Below, piece after piece: positions 1-12,406 of a stretch of 64,000 nucleotides of DNA (position 1 is the stretch's first letter; the number at the start of each line of letters is the position of its first letter). Source of the DNA: Deuterostichococcus epilithicus (taxonomy: Eukaryota > Chlorophyta > Trebouxiophyceae > Prasiolales > Stichococcaceae); contig JAVTLE010000004.1 in assembly GCA_033439295.1 (NCBI GenBank), positions 12 through 64,011 on the forward strand, written 5' to 3'. The notes under the pieces are model-generated. The model made no database searches and was not told the DNA's origin. It saw only the letters and a list, made by a program, of their open reading frames with translations. A program made the translations under genes and the position numbers.

Positions 1-466
1 CNNAGCGCNTTCNANTTGAGGNCCTNCACCCTCACCTCGAGATCGNCCTTGATAGTGACTGATGGTGGGACACCAGGTGTGCCTCAGCCCATTGGCAAGC
101 CACCACATGTGGGGTTCTAGGGTGGTGAGCCACCCTCCATCAAGAATTTGTGTGTCACGGACCCCCTTGCCTTCGGCGGCCGACAGCTCAAAATGCAGAG
201 CACTTGTGGTTCAAAGCTCAGGCCGTGGCTGCCTCCGCCATGTCACGACGAGCATCTGGAGCTAATCAGATCTGGATTCCGCCCATGGAATCGAGAGCTA
301 TGATTTTCTGACTCGAAGTAGCCATGTGTGCCTATATATTACCAATATAAAAATGAAATCATGCACTGTAGCGACCAGGAACACCATGTAACGGCCTCCC
401 GCGTGGCTGACGGCCATGTCACGTGGCCCCCACATGGTGGCGAACCTCCCGTGCGTGGCTGGGTCA

Positions 467-488
467 AGGGTTTAGGGTTTAGGGGGGT
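467..488 (+). repeat. Interstitial telomere-type repeat
   Basis: About two and a half copies of GGGTTTA, the plant and Chlorella-type telomere unit, followed by a G run. It lies in the non-coding left end. Confidence 0.8.
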
Positions 489-1720
489 GGTCGATTGAGG
501 TTGGCACCCCTTGGGCCCCTTGGACTTTGAGATGAGGTTGCTGTGCGCAAACGGGGTGTATTCGGAGAAGGAAACTTGGCCAGGCGCCTAGCTGAGGCCT
601 CTGCGGTGCCGCTGCCGGTCGCCACGTCCAGATCCGAGGTCAGACGCTCGAGCTATGGCCATTCCCGTGCCATGGGGAAGCCCAACATGTGTCCGCCCAT
701 TGAGCCGCCGGCCCGACTCCCGACCATGCCTCCGACCCCCCCAAATGCACGCACCACACCAGCCGTGCGTTGCGTGTCCCCTCCCACGCTCTGCTCCATT
801 AAAACTCGCTTTTCAAGAGCCACGGCCGCATTGTGTGGCATTGAGGTGGGCTTTCGGTTCACGTGGCACACAAGGGGAAGATCTGACGTGCACCTACGCC
901 GTGCGGGCGGCGGCGTGCCGGACGACCTCAAGGTGGGCCTCTCATGCACACAGGAGACGTTTGACAAAGCTCCCGCGCCATGCGTGCCGGTTTGAGGTAC
1001 TTGGCTCCCGGGATGTGTTACGATCGTGGGGGGTAAGTCGCGCAAGCTGGCGCGTGGGCGACGAGACCTGTCGCGTGGCCTTTCCAACGCATAGAAACTG
1101 TGTTTGATGGTGGTCAGACCGCCCCACGGCGCGTGGCGCGGCCCACGATGGGGTGGAGACGTGTGCATGCATGTTGGGGAGTTGGCTTGAGTGCGCCGCA
1201 CGAGGTGGGGGGCCCAACCATGTGCTTGCCACACCTTTGGGTGCATGCATGGCCCCCCACCCCTCCCGTGCGCGCGCCGTGTGTTGCACGCCGTGTGCCA
1301 TCACACCCCCGGCACCTCAATACTTAAGCCCTTTTATGTACCCAGAAACACTCGATTTCCTGGAAAATCCGGCGGGGGAGTGCCCCCCCTTTGGTGCCCT
1401 TGCATGCGCCCACGGCGGTGGCAAGGCCGGCCCTCTTACACACGGCATGCCCACGACCTACTGAGGTGCCACGAGGGTGGCGGCGCCCTAGGTGGGGCCA
1501 CAACGCCTCCCACCTCACTACTTCGATGAGGGGGCCACTAGCACAACCACCACACCCTCTTGCAAGTGCCACCATGGCAAGGGGTGGGGCGCGACACCAC
1601 GAGCGCCACTCCAGACGTGTACCCTGAGTGTGCACCTTCGTTTTGCTACCCCACCCCCCGCCATCCACGCTCTACAAGCCGAGCTATGAGGCGCACAATG
1701 GGCAAGTGCTCTTCATGCAT

Positions 1721-1737
1721 AAACCCTAAACCCTAGG
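1721..1737 (-). repeat. Interstitial telomere-type repeat, opposite orientation
   Basis: AAACCCTAAACCCTA is two telomere-type units on the minus strand. It marks the right edge of the compositionally distinct first 1.7 kb. Confidence 0.8.
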
Positions 1738-1740
1738 GCG

Positions 1741-3031
1741 CCGCCAGTAGGGTTAATGCGCGGCTACAAGAACCATACCTCCGAACTGCCATCCACAAAG
1801 CACAGCCCCCAGACAGCAGGCAACAGAGCAGCTTAGCAGTGGCGAGCGGCAGCTAGAAGTTGGTGAACAGTGCACAGTGAAGCATCTGTGGACCGCCGGC
1901 GGGCAGGGGGCTGCAGCGCCATCGCAGACACTCCTCCCCGCTTAAAATTACCGTGCCATCGCCCTGTACATGTAGCCTGGCACCATTGAACCATTGCAGT
2001 AGCAAAGAGCAACCACCTGCAGGCAAGATCGAGAAACAGAGAGCGCGCCGTAGCCAAAATGGCCGCCGTGCGGCGGGCCTGTGCGCAGCGCTGCCAGAGT
2101 CGCCGCAGAGCCCTTATGTGTCAAGCCGGTGCCTTTGCCGGTCATGCAGAGACCAGGACAGCAATCTGGAGGCTATGGGCTGCTGCTACTTTCAGCCGAG
2201 ATCACGAACCAGAAGCGCCGCAGCGGCGCAGGTGCCGGCGGGCCCGCCCGCAGCGCTAGCAGAGTCACACCTCTGCGCTGGTATACAACGGCTTTGAGCA
2301 TGGTGTTGCCGGCGGTGCAAAAGGTGATTGTCTCATTTGGCTCGGCTTGCTGCTGATGACCATGTAGGAAGTTGCCCGCGAGGTGTGGGAAACCCACACA
2401 TGCTTGTCTGACACTGGTCTGACGAGTCTCTGTAGGGATCTCCGCTTTGTTTGCGCGCTTCCCTCGAGGGGAAGGACCGCAGACGGTGTCAAACTTTCAA
2501 CTGGATCGGGCACAGCCGAGGACTAGTGTCCATCAGCCATCACGCCTCGACGGCATTTCTGCTTGCTAATACTACATCAAGACTCTTTTCCGGAAGCTCG
2601 CAACGACCAATGTGTTCGGCCATTTCAGAGAGAGCAGCCTTATAAACTCTGCAATATCACAGAACCTTTGAAGCTGGTGCTGTTCTGGCCAGCCACAAGC
2701 AGACCAGCTTGGTTTGATCTGAAGGGATCACTACTTGCAAGTCTTTTCCAGGTGATCTGAACTAACTGATGTATGGTGCACGGACTCTTTATGGCATCGA
2801 GGAGCAACGCGTGCAACAGATTCTGCCTTGCAGAACTTCTGCCGCTTTATACTGCGAGCGCACCACTGCGTGCAACATCGCCACTGCTGTGCTGTGTTCT
2901 GAGATCAGTCGGCCTGAGAGACGCTGTCTGCGTGTGCCCTCAGATTCACAAGCCTGAACACTAGCACCTCCGTCCCGTTCAGCGGCACTGGCTGCTGCCC
3001 TTGGCATCCAGCCTAGCTGCCCATCAGGCCC
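1741..3031. other. Upstream region of the transporter gene
   Basis: No coding frame here shows family resemblance or good splice structure. It presumably holds the promoter and 5' UTR of the transporter that starts at 3032. No regulatory site can be named with support. Confidence 0.4.
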
Positions 3032-5797
3032 ATGGCGGGCCTGGCCGCAAAGCTGCCGCCGGGGTCGCAGTGGGCAATGCTGCGGGAGGGCGCTATCTCC
3101 TATGGCTACGTCTTCATCTGGATCGTGCTGTCGGCCACGGTGAGATGCATGCTGCTCCGCATGAGAATCGCAAAGTTATTGCAGTGCCGGATTCAAGTCG
3201 CACGGCAGATTCGATTTCAAGCTGTCCTGGCATGTGTCATGATGCGTGCCAAGCAATCTTGATCGTGGGACCTGGAACCGTAATCCGGGCGTTCTGTGAA
3301 CAGGTCATCATGTACAACAAGTACATGCTCACATACTTTGGTGGGTGCAGTTTTCGCTATTGTTGTCCCCATCGTATCGACTGTGATGTGAACGAGCTGG
3401 GGCTCAAAAACCGAGTCGCGCCCACGTGCAGGCTTCCCCTTTCCCGTGACGTTGACCATGTGGCACATGCTGTTCTGCTCGGTGGCGGCTGCAATCCTCG
3501 TGCGCGCGGGCTATGTCGCCCCCACGGACGGCATGACGCAGGAGGTGAGGGCGCCATGGAGGCCAGCCGGAATGAGCTGGGTTGAGGTTCAAGGATTAGC
3601 CAGCCATTGAGCGTGCTGACTGGGCCATCATTCGTCGCCGCTTGCTGCTGCGCGTGCTTCGTAAGAAGCCCCTGTGTGGAATCTACCCGCATGAAGCGGC
3701 GTTTGTGGGGAGCAAATCACAGGTATACACTAAGGCGATCGTGCCAATTGGCGCCCTCTTCAGCATCAACCTTTGGCTGGGAAACACCGCGTACCTGTAC
3801 CTGAGCGTGGCCTTTGTCCAGATGCTGAAGGTGCGGATCGCACTGTGCGGCCGCGGCCACGTACACGTCATGCAGGATGGGGCTGCATGCACACATGCTG
3901 CCTGACCTGTGCACATGTGCTGCTTCACTTGTCTCGGACCGCCTCGCTTCAACGAGGCAAGGGGGCTGTGCTGCCAAACAGTGACATGTCCATAAACTGC
4001 CCGCCTCGCAGGCGCTCATGCCTGCATCGGTGTTTCTCGTGGGCTGTGTCGTCGGCACGGAAACCTTCAAGCTCGGGACGGCGGCCAACATGGTAGTCAT
4101 AACGACAGGTGTTGTGATCGCCTCGTACGGAGAGGTGAGTCATGCGGGCGTTGCTGCTGTGTGTGGGGCATCCGATGCGGCTGCATCGCTTGCGTACAGA
4201 CCACTTGAGCAGGGACAGACCGTCTGAGCTCGGGGACGCTGAGGGAACATGTGCGGATGCGCCTCGTCTCAGTCGCCAGTGTCCATGTGCAGGTCAATTT
4301 CGTCGTCATAGGCGTCATTGCGCAGGTGGTGGCCATCCTGGCAGAGGCGATACGCCTGTCACTGGTGCAGGTGTGTGCCCAAAGACAGCGCACGATGCAT
4401 GCTCAATGCTAGATCGCAGGACCTGCTGCTGCAAGGCTGGTTCGCTGCCAGTGCACGCCAGGTGCAGCTGCGCCATGGCGCTTCTGACCCTCAACATGCA
4501 GCTGACTGGGCGCAAGCGGTGCGCGGGGGCAGGCTGTGTCATGGTTTCAGGAACAGCATCGAATGTCTTTTCGTGTGTCTCTGCCGCAGGTGCTGTTGCA
4601 GAAGCGGGGTCTGAAGCTGAACCCGGTCACAACATTATACTATGTGAGCTGGCTGGCATGCCCCAGAACTGATGTGAGGCAGCGTGTGCACGAGCAAGGT
4701 TCATGTGCAGGGGCAAAGTTTGCGCAAAGTTCATCGACGCTGTCCTGGCGGATGCAAAAGGGGTGTAGCAACTCGTGCAGATGCGTGATACAGGTGGCGC
4801 CCTGCTGCCTGGCATTTCTGACCATCCCCTGGGCATTCCTGGAGCTGCCGCAGCTGCTGCGCGCCGGGGACCCGGTGCAGTTTGATCCCTTCGTGTTCAT
4901 CAGCAACGCCGCGGCGGCCTTCGCGCTCAACATGTCGGTGCGCGCCCCCGAATCGTCATCCATCCAGGATGCGCCTCCTCCTCCTGAAGCTGACCTCCAG
5001 ACCATGCACGCTCTGGCAGCCGTGTGCAAGGCGGCCCTAGGAGCCGCGCACCTCGCAGGAACGGCCGGCCAGGGTTCGTTCCTACTTCTGCAGAATTCAT
5101 GCGCAGCTGACGTCCTGCTGCAAGTGCCCCCGGTTGAGCTGCAGTGCAGGGCGCATTGTGATGCAGAGTGTGGGAGGCAAGCACCTTAGTCTGCTGGCTG
5201 TGACCTGTACCGCCCAATCACGCTGCCCGCACAGGTGTTCCTGCTCATCGGGCGCACGAGCGCGCTGACGCTCAACATTGGCGGCGTGGTGAAGGACTGG
5301 ATGCTGATCGGGCTCAGCGTAGCATTATACCACTCCGCGGTGTCACGCCTCAACCTCGCTGGCTACTGCGTCGCCTTTCTCTCGGTGCGCACTTTTGCAA
5401 TGTGGCAAGTTTTGCCTGCAATCCGAGGCTTTATTGCCCTGTTCCGGCTTAGGCACCCATGTAAGCAGCGTCGACGACGGTCGACGTCGCAGATCAATGT
5501 ATTTTGGTGATTGTATCTGGCAGACAGCAGGTGTAGCCTGCGCACAGAGGATCCTGGAAACGGCTGCGCTCCTCCTGCAATCGCTCACAATACCATTTTC
5601 GGCATACCTAGCTACGAGACAAGCTGTTCCTCTACCTGCAGGTCTGCCTCTACAACTACACCAAAATCACGAGTGCTCAGCGGACTGTGACGCAGCAAGG
5701 GGCGGTCAAGCCCCGCGGCGGCGGCGGCGGCGGCAGCGCTGGTGAAGAGGAAGGACTGCCGCTGGTTGAGCGGCGCAATGACGACGCACAGCACTGA
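3032..5797 (+). CDS. Nucleotide-sugar / sugar-phosphate transporter (TPT/DMT family)
   Basis: Ten exons: 3032-3139, 3304-3340, 3432-3544, 3723-3830, 4012-4134, 4293-4370, 4590-4643, 4794-4937, 5235-5384 and 5642-5797. All phases agree and give about 356 residues, the usual family length. The protein is strongly hydrophobic with about 10 membrane segments. It carries plant-type family signatures in order: VIMYNKYMLTYFG, then FPFPVTLTMWHMLFC, then IVPIGALFSINLWLGNTAYL and LSVAFVQMLKALMP, and finally RTSALTLNIGGVVKDW with a YCVAFLSVCLYNYTK end. The family exchanges nucleotide sugars or sugar phosphates across Golgi, ER or plastid membranes; substrate and compartment cannot be read here. There is no plastid transit peptide, which favours an endomembrane location. 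The C-tail has a Gly run then acidic residues and no KKXX signal. The ATG at 3032 gives an N-terminus that runs straight into TM1. Confidence 0.9.
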
Positions 5798-6983
5798 TGA
5801 ATCTGCGGGGTAACTGTCAGAGGCGAGAGGTTTGAGACTCTGGCGATTCGGGGTGTCGCTTTCAGGCAATCTATCAGGCAGAGACGCATGTTGCAACTCC
5901 AATTGGTCGAAGTCAAGATTCAGAACGTAGCAACCATGCAGCTCCCATGCATGCTGTCAAATGTGATGCTGGCGAGGGCGTCGCCGGGGCGGCGGGCGGG
6001 CGCCCTCCGTGGCAAAGTAGCGCCCTCTCGCTCGCTGCCGTGAGTGTGAGCTGCAATCTGATGCACTCCTTCAGTCCGCATTTGGATCATCAAGGGCTGA
6101 CTTGCAGCTGTTGCCCAACACCCAAACCGCACCGCTGGAAGCTGGAAGGCTTTTGCCTTCACAAATGCAAACCGCATCACGCATGTCGCACAACTGCAGT
6201 TTCCATAAACTATTCACAACCCAATCTAAACCTAGCCGCGAACGTTGCTGCCTGCAACGCGCTCGGCGCACATTCCTTCAGAAAGTTCCCGTTGGCGACA
6301 GTCGAAAAAGTCCTCTTGCCGAACCACGCGCACGAGCACAGCCTCGAGACCACCATCTGCAATAAGCTGCGAGATCGACGATGTGGTCGCATGGGCTGCT
6401 TGCTGACAAGGCGGCACGTGTCTGCTCTGGCACACACTGTGATCTGAGAGCATCACATGTGCTGGTGGCACAGCCTCAGCAGCCGCAGCGGCTCGGCAGA
6501 ACAGCATCCAGTCATGCAGCTGCCACAAGGTGTGCACATCTGAACTTTGGAAAGCTCTGGCTGGCACACGCTCGGACCGCCGTTGTTTTCACAGGCTGTT
6601 GTCCTGTCGTGGCTGGGTAGTGTAGTTTCAGCAGCGAGCCTTCCAGATGAATAAAGCTGCGTCCCTCATCTTCCTGTAGGGTGCATCAGGACGCCATAAC
6701 GTGCTGTATGAGCACCAGCATGCACTGCGTGCGGCGGCAGCGGCGCGGCAGACAGTGGGTAGCTGCATCTGCAGAGGATGCAGGGGATGGGCTTTCAGAA
6801 GCTGACAAGGTCTGCCCGTCTTGGGGTGACACTCACCTGCATCCTACTGGTATCGGCACCAATTCCTGCCATCTGCAGCCTGAATTCAGTGCCGCGCGGC
6901 ATGCCTTTGCCGGACCACAGCTGGTGGTGCGTCGCAGCAGCTGCAGACTTCAGTTGTGATGTGCGTGCAGCGCCGTCCTCTGG
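5798..6983 (+). other. Intergenic between transporter and membrane-protein gene
   Basis: Contains the 3' UTR of the transporter and the presumed promoter of the next gene. Overlapping short frames are present, but none shows a family motif or consistent splice sites. An upstream exon of the next gene within 6.68-6.98 kb is possible but not supported. Confidence 0.35.
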
Positions 6984-9900
6984 ATGACCGTGACGCTGCA
7001 GAGCCGCCAGCTCAGCAGGGCCCGCTGCAAGGCGACCTACCCTTTGATGTTCCGCCAGAGCAGGTGTGCCACAATGAAGAGTGCATGCACGGCAGTAGCT
7101 TGTCTTTCAGCGCGGCATGGCAGCCAGCCAATCCGATCTGCACCAGCGCGCCCACCACGTTGAATTGACAGGGCTGCGACGAGTGTAGGCAGACTTCATG
7201 CCGGGTGCGCCTCAGGCGACCGCAGCCGCAGACGCTGATGCAGCGACGGAGATGTGCGCTCCTCTGCGTTGCCTGCACCTTCGCCTCTGAACGGCTTGTG
7301 TTCTGACCCACGTTGCTTGATGCAGCAATTCGAAAACGCCTGATAGCGACGCCTCATGTGCAGCAAGAGCATCGAATCCGCTTGTGTTTCCAAGACCCGA
7401 CCCGGACCCTGCATGCAGGGCGGACCCCAGGAGCATCACCGCCGTGGGGCTGCTGCGGGAGGTGTGGGGCACGCTGCGCGGCCGGCTGCTGCCGGCGCTG
7501 GTGCTCATGTCGCTGCAGGACGCCGCCATCTTTGCCTGCCAGCGCCTCGCAGACCTGGCCACCAACCACGGTGGGTCACGACGCTCTCTGGCACCCTCTT
7601 TGGTGGAGCAGCGCGCGGCCGCGTCCCTCGGAAGTGAAGCCGGGCTTTGCCCGCAAACGTCGGCTGCTGCTCCGCTCCTCGCCTGCCCACCCGGCGTCAA
7701 TCAGCAGTTACAAGCGGTCTGAGCTATCACCGGACAGCAGCGGCAGGGTCCCTCTACGTTGCACGTATGCCCCTGAAGGGAAAGTGGCAGCTGAGGCACT
7801 GTTGCTAGGACACAGCCGATCAAAGTCGTCATCACTAAGCTTTCGCGTGTTGTGTTGTTGCGCAGCGGCGATCATGTGGCTGAAGGGGCCGTACACGCGC
7901 GCAGCCATCGGCCGCATGGCATGGACCGTGCAGGACCCCACCCTCGACACTTTTGCCGGCGGTGCGCTGCCTGAACTTGTCTTTGATCCCTGCCGGCCCG
8001 CAGAAGGCGAGCCGAAAGCTAGAGGCCCTGAGCATCAAGAACGAGCCAGCGCTGCTGCCAGGTGCATCGTGCATAGCGCGCTCTCCCGTTTGCGATTTTT
8101 CGGTGCGACCATCCTTGAGGACGCTCGCACTGTGCGGCGCACAGGCTACGTGTGGCTCAGGTGGTTGTTCCAGGGTGCCAGCCTGCCAGTGAAGCTGGCG
8201 GTGCAGGCGCTTGCAGCTGCTGCCCTACTCTCCCTCGTCAAGCGCGGTGCGTAAACACCAGGCCTTTTGGTGGGTGGCCAGCCTGCGCACCTGTTCCGCG
8301 TCCGACTGGTTGGACGCGTTCTCATCATTGATCGTACGCCAGATGCTGCACTCAGCTGCTGGGCATGACGTCTGCTGCCTCACGGCTGCTGTCTCTTCTC
8401 GGCAGAGGCGCGCACAGGGCAGGGGCGAAACCCATTCAAGCGGCTTGCGGCGGCGGTGTCAGACGCATTTGACGCCATCCGGACCGGCTTGCCCAACTGG
8501 CGCAGGTGCGCCCCTCGCACCCCAGCCTGCACCAGAGCACGCTGTGCCTGGTCAGTAGATGCGCGTCGATCAGGTTGACACGCCAGCGGCGCCTGTCCTC
8601 GTCAAGCTGGTCAGCAGTCAGTGCGCCGTCTCGCTGTGCAGCTGCACTCAAAACTCCTGATTTTACAGCGTGTCATGTGCAACCCTCGACCACGCCCCGC
8701 CGCAGGGCGTACATGGCCTCGGCGCTGGTGCTGCTGCGATTCCTCCCCCTGGGCGTTGCCTCCTGCGCCGTCATCCCACTGTACTGGACGCTGCCGCGCA
8801 TCCTGAGGCTGCAGGCGGCGGTGCCCGTTGCCGTGGCCGAAGGTGAGCCGCAGCTGCATCCCGAGCATGTGCCTGTGCGTGCAGATGCCGATGAAAACTT
8901 GTGATGCAGCGCTTCAAGAGTGGTGCATGCCAACGTGTCTGGCGCTGACGTCCAGCAGTGAGGTCGCAAGGTCATTTGCATGCGTTGCGGTGCTGCCTCG
9001 AAGGCATGCGGATGTGCCGCCGCTCGGGGTCCGACAAGCACAGCAACTTGCGGGTGAAACGTTCTCAGCCGCCCGTTCTCTGCGGCCTTCGCCGCAGGCC
9101 GGCACGGAGGGGACGCGGTGCAGCGCTCGCGCGAGCTGCTGGCGCCGCACACCCGCGCCTTTGCGGTCCCCTTCCTGCTGCTCATGCTGGCGCCCCGCAC
9201 CGTGCTGACGGGCAAGAACATCGTGCTCTCGGCACTGCCGCCGCGGCTGTGGATGCAGGCGCGCCTCAATCACTCCAGCCACATGGTCTGAGCTGCTGGC
9301 GGTGCATGCACGCAAGAGGTGCCTCACGAACTGCTGCGGCGCCGCTGTGCAATATACACCGCAGCGTTGCGTTGTTGCGTTGCCCTTGCGGCCCTGGTGA
9401 TGCAGAGTTCAGCTTGCGATTTTGTGCACAGGTCCAGGAGCTGCCGCTGCTGGTAGCGCTCGGCGCCCCGCTGGTCGCGATCGTCCTGTTCCGCCTGCAG
9501 GTGCGCTCATGATTACTATTCTGCTTGCCTTCCCGAGGTCTTCGAGCCTTGCGCATGATTGCTTCCGGATTCGGTTGCTGCTGCCAGTTTGAAACACGCA
9601 GCCCCACACACATCTTCGGCACGCAGCAGTACATATGTTTTCATGGCCACACGCAGGAGATGCTGCCGATCGTGGTGTACAAGGCGGCGCTGCGAGCAGA
9701 ACAGCAGCCACACGGGCCGACAGAAGCTGCAGGTATGCTGGAGACATGACTGCGGCTGCGGGCGGCGCCAAAAACTGCGCAGGCCACGCAGTCACGCACC
9801 ACTTACGTAGGCCAGCGGCAAGCCGGGGCACTCAGGAAGACGTCAGATGGCTTTGCAGCACAGATTCTCGGGGCGAAATGCTGGAGCCGCATGTGCGGTC

Positions 9901-10255
9901 CTGGTGACAGATCTGAAGCGAAGTGTCATTGCAGTCATCAGCTCCGCCCTGCTCTGTTTCCTCCTCTGTTGAAAGTTTCCGCAGGCATCAGTCATTGGCT
10001 GCGATGCGGTTTGTAGCGCAGCGTTGACGGCTCTGGGCTGCAGCATACCTACGCACGCAGTTGATCATCACTGCTTGCACTTTCATTCGCGCAGCACGTT
10101 ATTCTCAAAACACCACCAAACATGAGAGTTCCAGCTCGTACAGGGATCTGCTGGAAGCCACAGCTGAGCACCTCGGTGAACCCGTACGGGAGCATGCATC
10201 CACAGCACGACCATCTATGTCAATCGTCTCGCCCGTCCCCTCTCTTGGCAGCTGA
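6984..10255 (+). CDS. Unrecognised multi-pass membrane protein, about 386 aa
   Basis: I do not recognise this family. Ten exons join in frame: 6984-7063, 7419-7570, 7866-7961, 8145-8246, 8406-8505, 8706-8842, 9098-9285, 9432-9500, 9657-9732 and 10095-10255. The short N-terminus is rich in Arg, Ser and Gln without acidic residues (MTVTLQSRQLSRARCKATY), which could be a mitochondrial or plastid presequence. Hydrophobic segments follow around LLPALVLMSLQDAAIFA, LAVQALAAAALLSLV, SALVLLRFLPLGVASCAVI, AVPFLLLMLAP and LPLLVALGAPLVAIVLF, separated by Arg/Lys-rich loops. The C-terminus is hydrophilic and Ser-rich. An organelle inner-membrane protein is an inference only. The start could lie further upstream if a 5' exon was missed. 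Confidence 0.55.
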
Positions 10256-10622
10256 TTCCTGCAGTCCAGTGGACGTTCGCGATGCAGGCACAACGCGTCG
10301 ATGACTCGCATTTGGGATTGGGAATCACACTTTACACCGTCGCTGACGCGCACAGGGTCAAGCCATCGCAGTAGTACATTTACTACCGACAGTAGCGCTT
10401 GAATTAGCTGCGGAAACCGACAGTCAGGCGTACGATCACCCAGCCCGGCTGCACTCGCAGTGTCTCAGTCAGCACCTGCGCCTGTGCCTGCAGCAGCTGA
10501 AAACATATTGCGAGTCATCCGTGATCCTTCCCGGTCGCCAGCTGCGACATCGTCGTTTCCTAACCCGGCGACATCCTCGAGTCCCGGCGGCTGCTGCAGC
10601 TGCTCCAGCTGAGTGAGCCGCC
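10256..10622 (+). other. Short intergenic gap
   Basis: Between the stop of the multi-pass gene and the next ATG. No gene or named element is visible. Confidence 0.4.
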
Positions 10623-12406
10623 ATGCCGCTGCTGGCGGCGCTGGGGACAGCGGTCAGGGAAACGCTGTTCTACGCCCTGGTCGGCGTCTGGTACCTCCTG
10701 TGCGTGCAGTGGGACATTGTCGATCGGTCGTTGGGGAGCCCGAACTTCAACAGGGTGATTACTCGATCGCTCGCACAAAGTCCCGGTTGCATCTTGGCGC
10801 AACTAATTGACAGGGCTCAGAAGGCCGTGACTTATTCCTCCTGACTTTGTCGAGGCCCTTTTGCACGTCGCCTAGCAACGGCACCAGCTGTGCACTGCGG
10901 CGGCGACGGCTTGCCATGCCTTGCCGTGCCGTGCCATGCCATGCCATGCCGTGCCATGCCAACGGGCTCCAGCCTGCCATAGTCACGTCAGTAAAGCTGC
11001 CGTTTTGCGCAGCGCCACACGGGCTCACGGAGGGAGCACGAGGTGGAGGCGGCGGGCCTGGAAGCGGCGCTGTCCTGGTCTGCCGCCAAGTCTGGGCCCG
11101 ACGGCGCGGCCGCGGGCGTGCTGGCGGACGCGGCCGCACGCGCCGACGCGCAGGTTCCTGCCGAGGGGGCGCAGGGCTCAGAGGTGCGCGGCTGCACTCA
11201 CTCGATCGTTGTGCCTTCACATCGGTGGTGGTCCTGGGTTCTGGGTCTGGCGACCATTCTCCGAGGCGCCGTGTTTGTTTGCTGGATGGGGTGAGGGGAA
11301 CAGAAGCTCCGCAGGAATTCAAACTTAGTTTGTCAACCCAAAAAGCGTGTCCGGAGGACCTGCAGATCGGTTCCAGCTACTTGCGAGAACGCGTGCTGCT
11401 GGACATTCGATCAGCAGCTCGTCGAGCATGGTTGTCACCCTAGTTGAGGCCCTATCTACAGCGCACATCGCCCTGCACCGCTGAGCCTGCCGCCACGACA
11501 CCCGGGCACCTGACCAGTAGCGTACAAATACCGTAGGACCTGGTGCCCGAGGCCAGCGCACAGCAACCGGGCGAGGCGTCGGTGGACGCGGCGTCGCTGA
11601 TGCGGCGTCGGCGCGCCGGGCTGGCACGCCTCAGCTCCCGTGACAGCATTGGCACCGACGCCGACGGCGACTCGGAGTCGAGAGGGTGTGCCTGTGGCTG
11701 CTCGAGTGACGTGCCGCTGGATGCAGAAGCTGGACAATGTCAGGATCATCTGATGCATGTGGTGCAGCATGCACAAGGCCACCCCACCATTGACGGGTCG
11801 TGCTTCATGGCACCTGTGTCACCAGGAAATGCAACGCCTGCAAAAGTCTTGTGCTACCTGTTGCATAACATGCATGCACTGGGAAGCTGGCCCAGTGCCG
11901 CGGCGGCTCTCAGGCGCGAGGGTCGAGATCATCCCTTTCTGTTCACTGCACGCAGGACGCTGTACGGCAAACTGAAGCGTAAGCTGCCCATGCGCGAGCG
12001 CTTCAACGTGAAGCAGCGCATAGAACAGCGTCTGCTGCGCTACGGTAATGAGATGCTGCCCGACATTGCGGCCTCCATCGGCGTGGAGGCAGCCGCGGGT
12101 GAGGTCATGCGCATCTTGATACGGCTGGATTGCCATATCATGTGTGTGCACAAACTGGCACTGCTCTGCTGCACAGATGTTTGAGTTGAAGCTGCAAGCG
12201 GAAGCTGCCGGCAGTTGACCGACTCAGATCGAGTTGTATCAGGAGCGCCAGTCAGTGCCTCTGCAGGAACGCTGGCTGCGGCGCTGCCGAGCGGGGTGCG
12301 GGACGCGGGCGTGCGAGCGGTGGACCGCGCTGAGGCGGCGGTGCGGCGGTGGGCACTCTTCACTGGCGGCGCTGCCGTCCTCTTCCGTGTGCTGCTCTGG
12401 CACTAG
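10623..12406 (+). CDS. Unrecognised small protein with N- and C-terminal hydrophobic segments, about 234 aa
   Basis: Five exons keep frame: 10623-10754, 11043-11183, 11537-11685, 11956-12098 and 12267-12406, ending in TAG. The N-terminus has one hydrophobic segment (TLFYALVGVWYLLCV) followed by an Ala/Gly/Glu-rich, probably disordered middle. A basic cluster RRRRAGLARLSSRDS and a well-ordered conserved-looking block (GKLKRKLPMRERFNVKQR then LPDIAASIG) come next. A final hydrophobic segment, RRWALFTGGAAVLFRVLL, ends two residues before the stop. This suggests a protein anchored at both ends, or with a C-terminal tail anchor. No family is recognised. It could be a separate gene or, less likely, the 3' part of the preceding gene; the ATG context and the in-frame TGA at 10253 favour two genes. 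Confidence 0.5.
10911..10960 (+). repeat. TGCCR pentamer tandem repeat
   Basis: About ten units of TGCCA/TGCCG in an intron of the small membrane-protein gene, a simple-sequence repeat. Confidence 0.8.

Larger units (their letters stand above)
1..1740. other. Non-coding, possibly subtelomeric left end
   Basis: The first 50 bases carry many isolated N calls, typical of a contig end. The stretch is rich in short CCAC/GTGG, CATG and GTGCC words and its open frames overlap on both strands without family resemblance, so I see no gene. Telomere-type (TTTAGGG)n sequence occurs at 467-488 and, on the opposite strand, at 1721-1737. The word usage changes after about 1740. This could be subtelomeric DNA, a decayed repeat or a chimeric join; the sequence does not decide. 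Confidence 0.5.

Noticed and set aside
653-1246. 197-codon minus-strand frame in the left end
   Set aside because: Built of repeated CCAC/GTGG words, overlapped by long frames on the other strand, with no motif or splice signals.
12099-12183. Alternative last exon starting at 12176 for the small membrane-protein gene
   Set aside because: With one base carried over it stops immediately (GDV then TGA). The acceptor at 12266 keeps frame and gives a C-terminal hydrophobic anchor.
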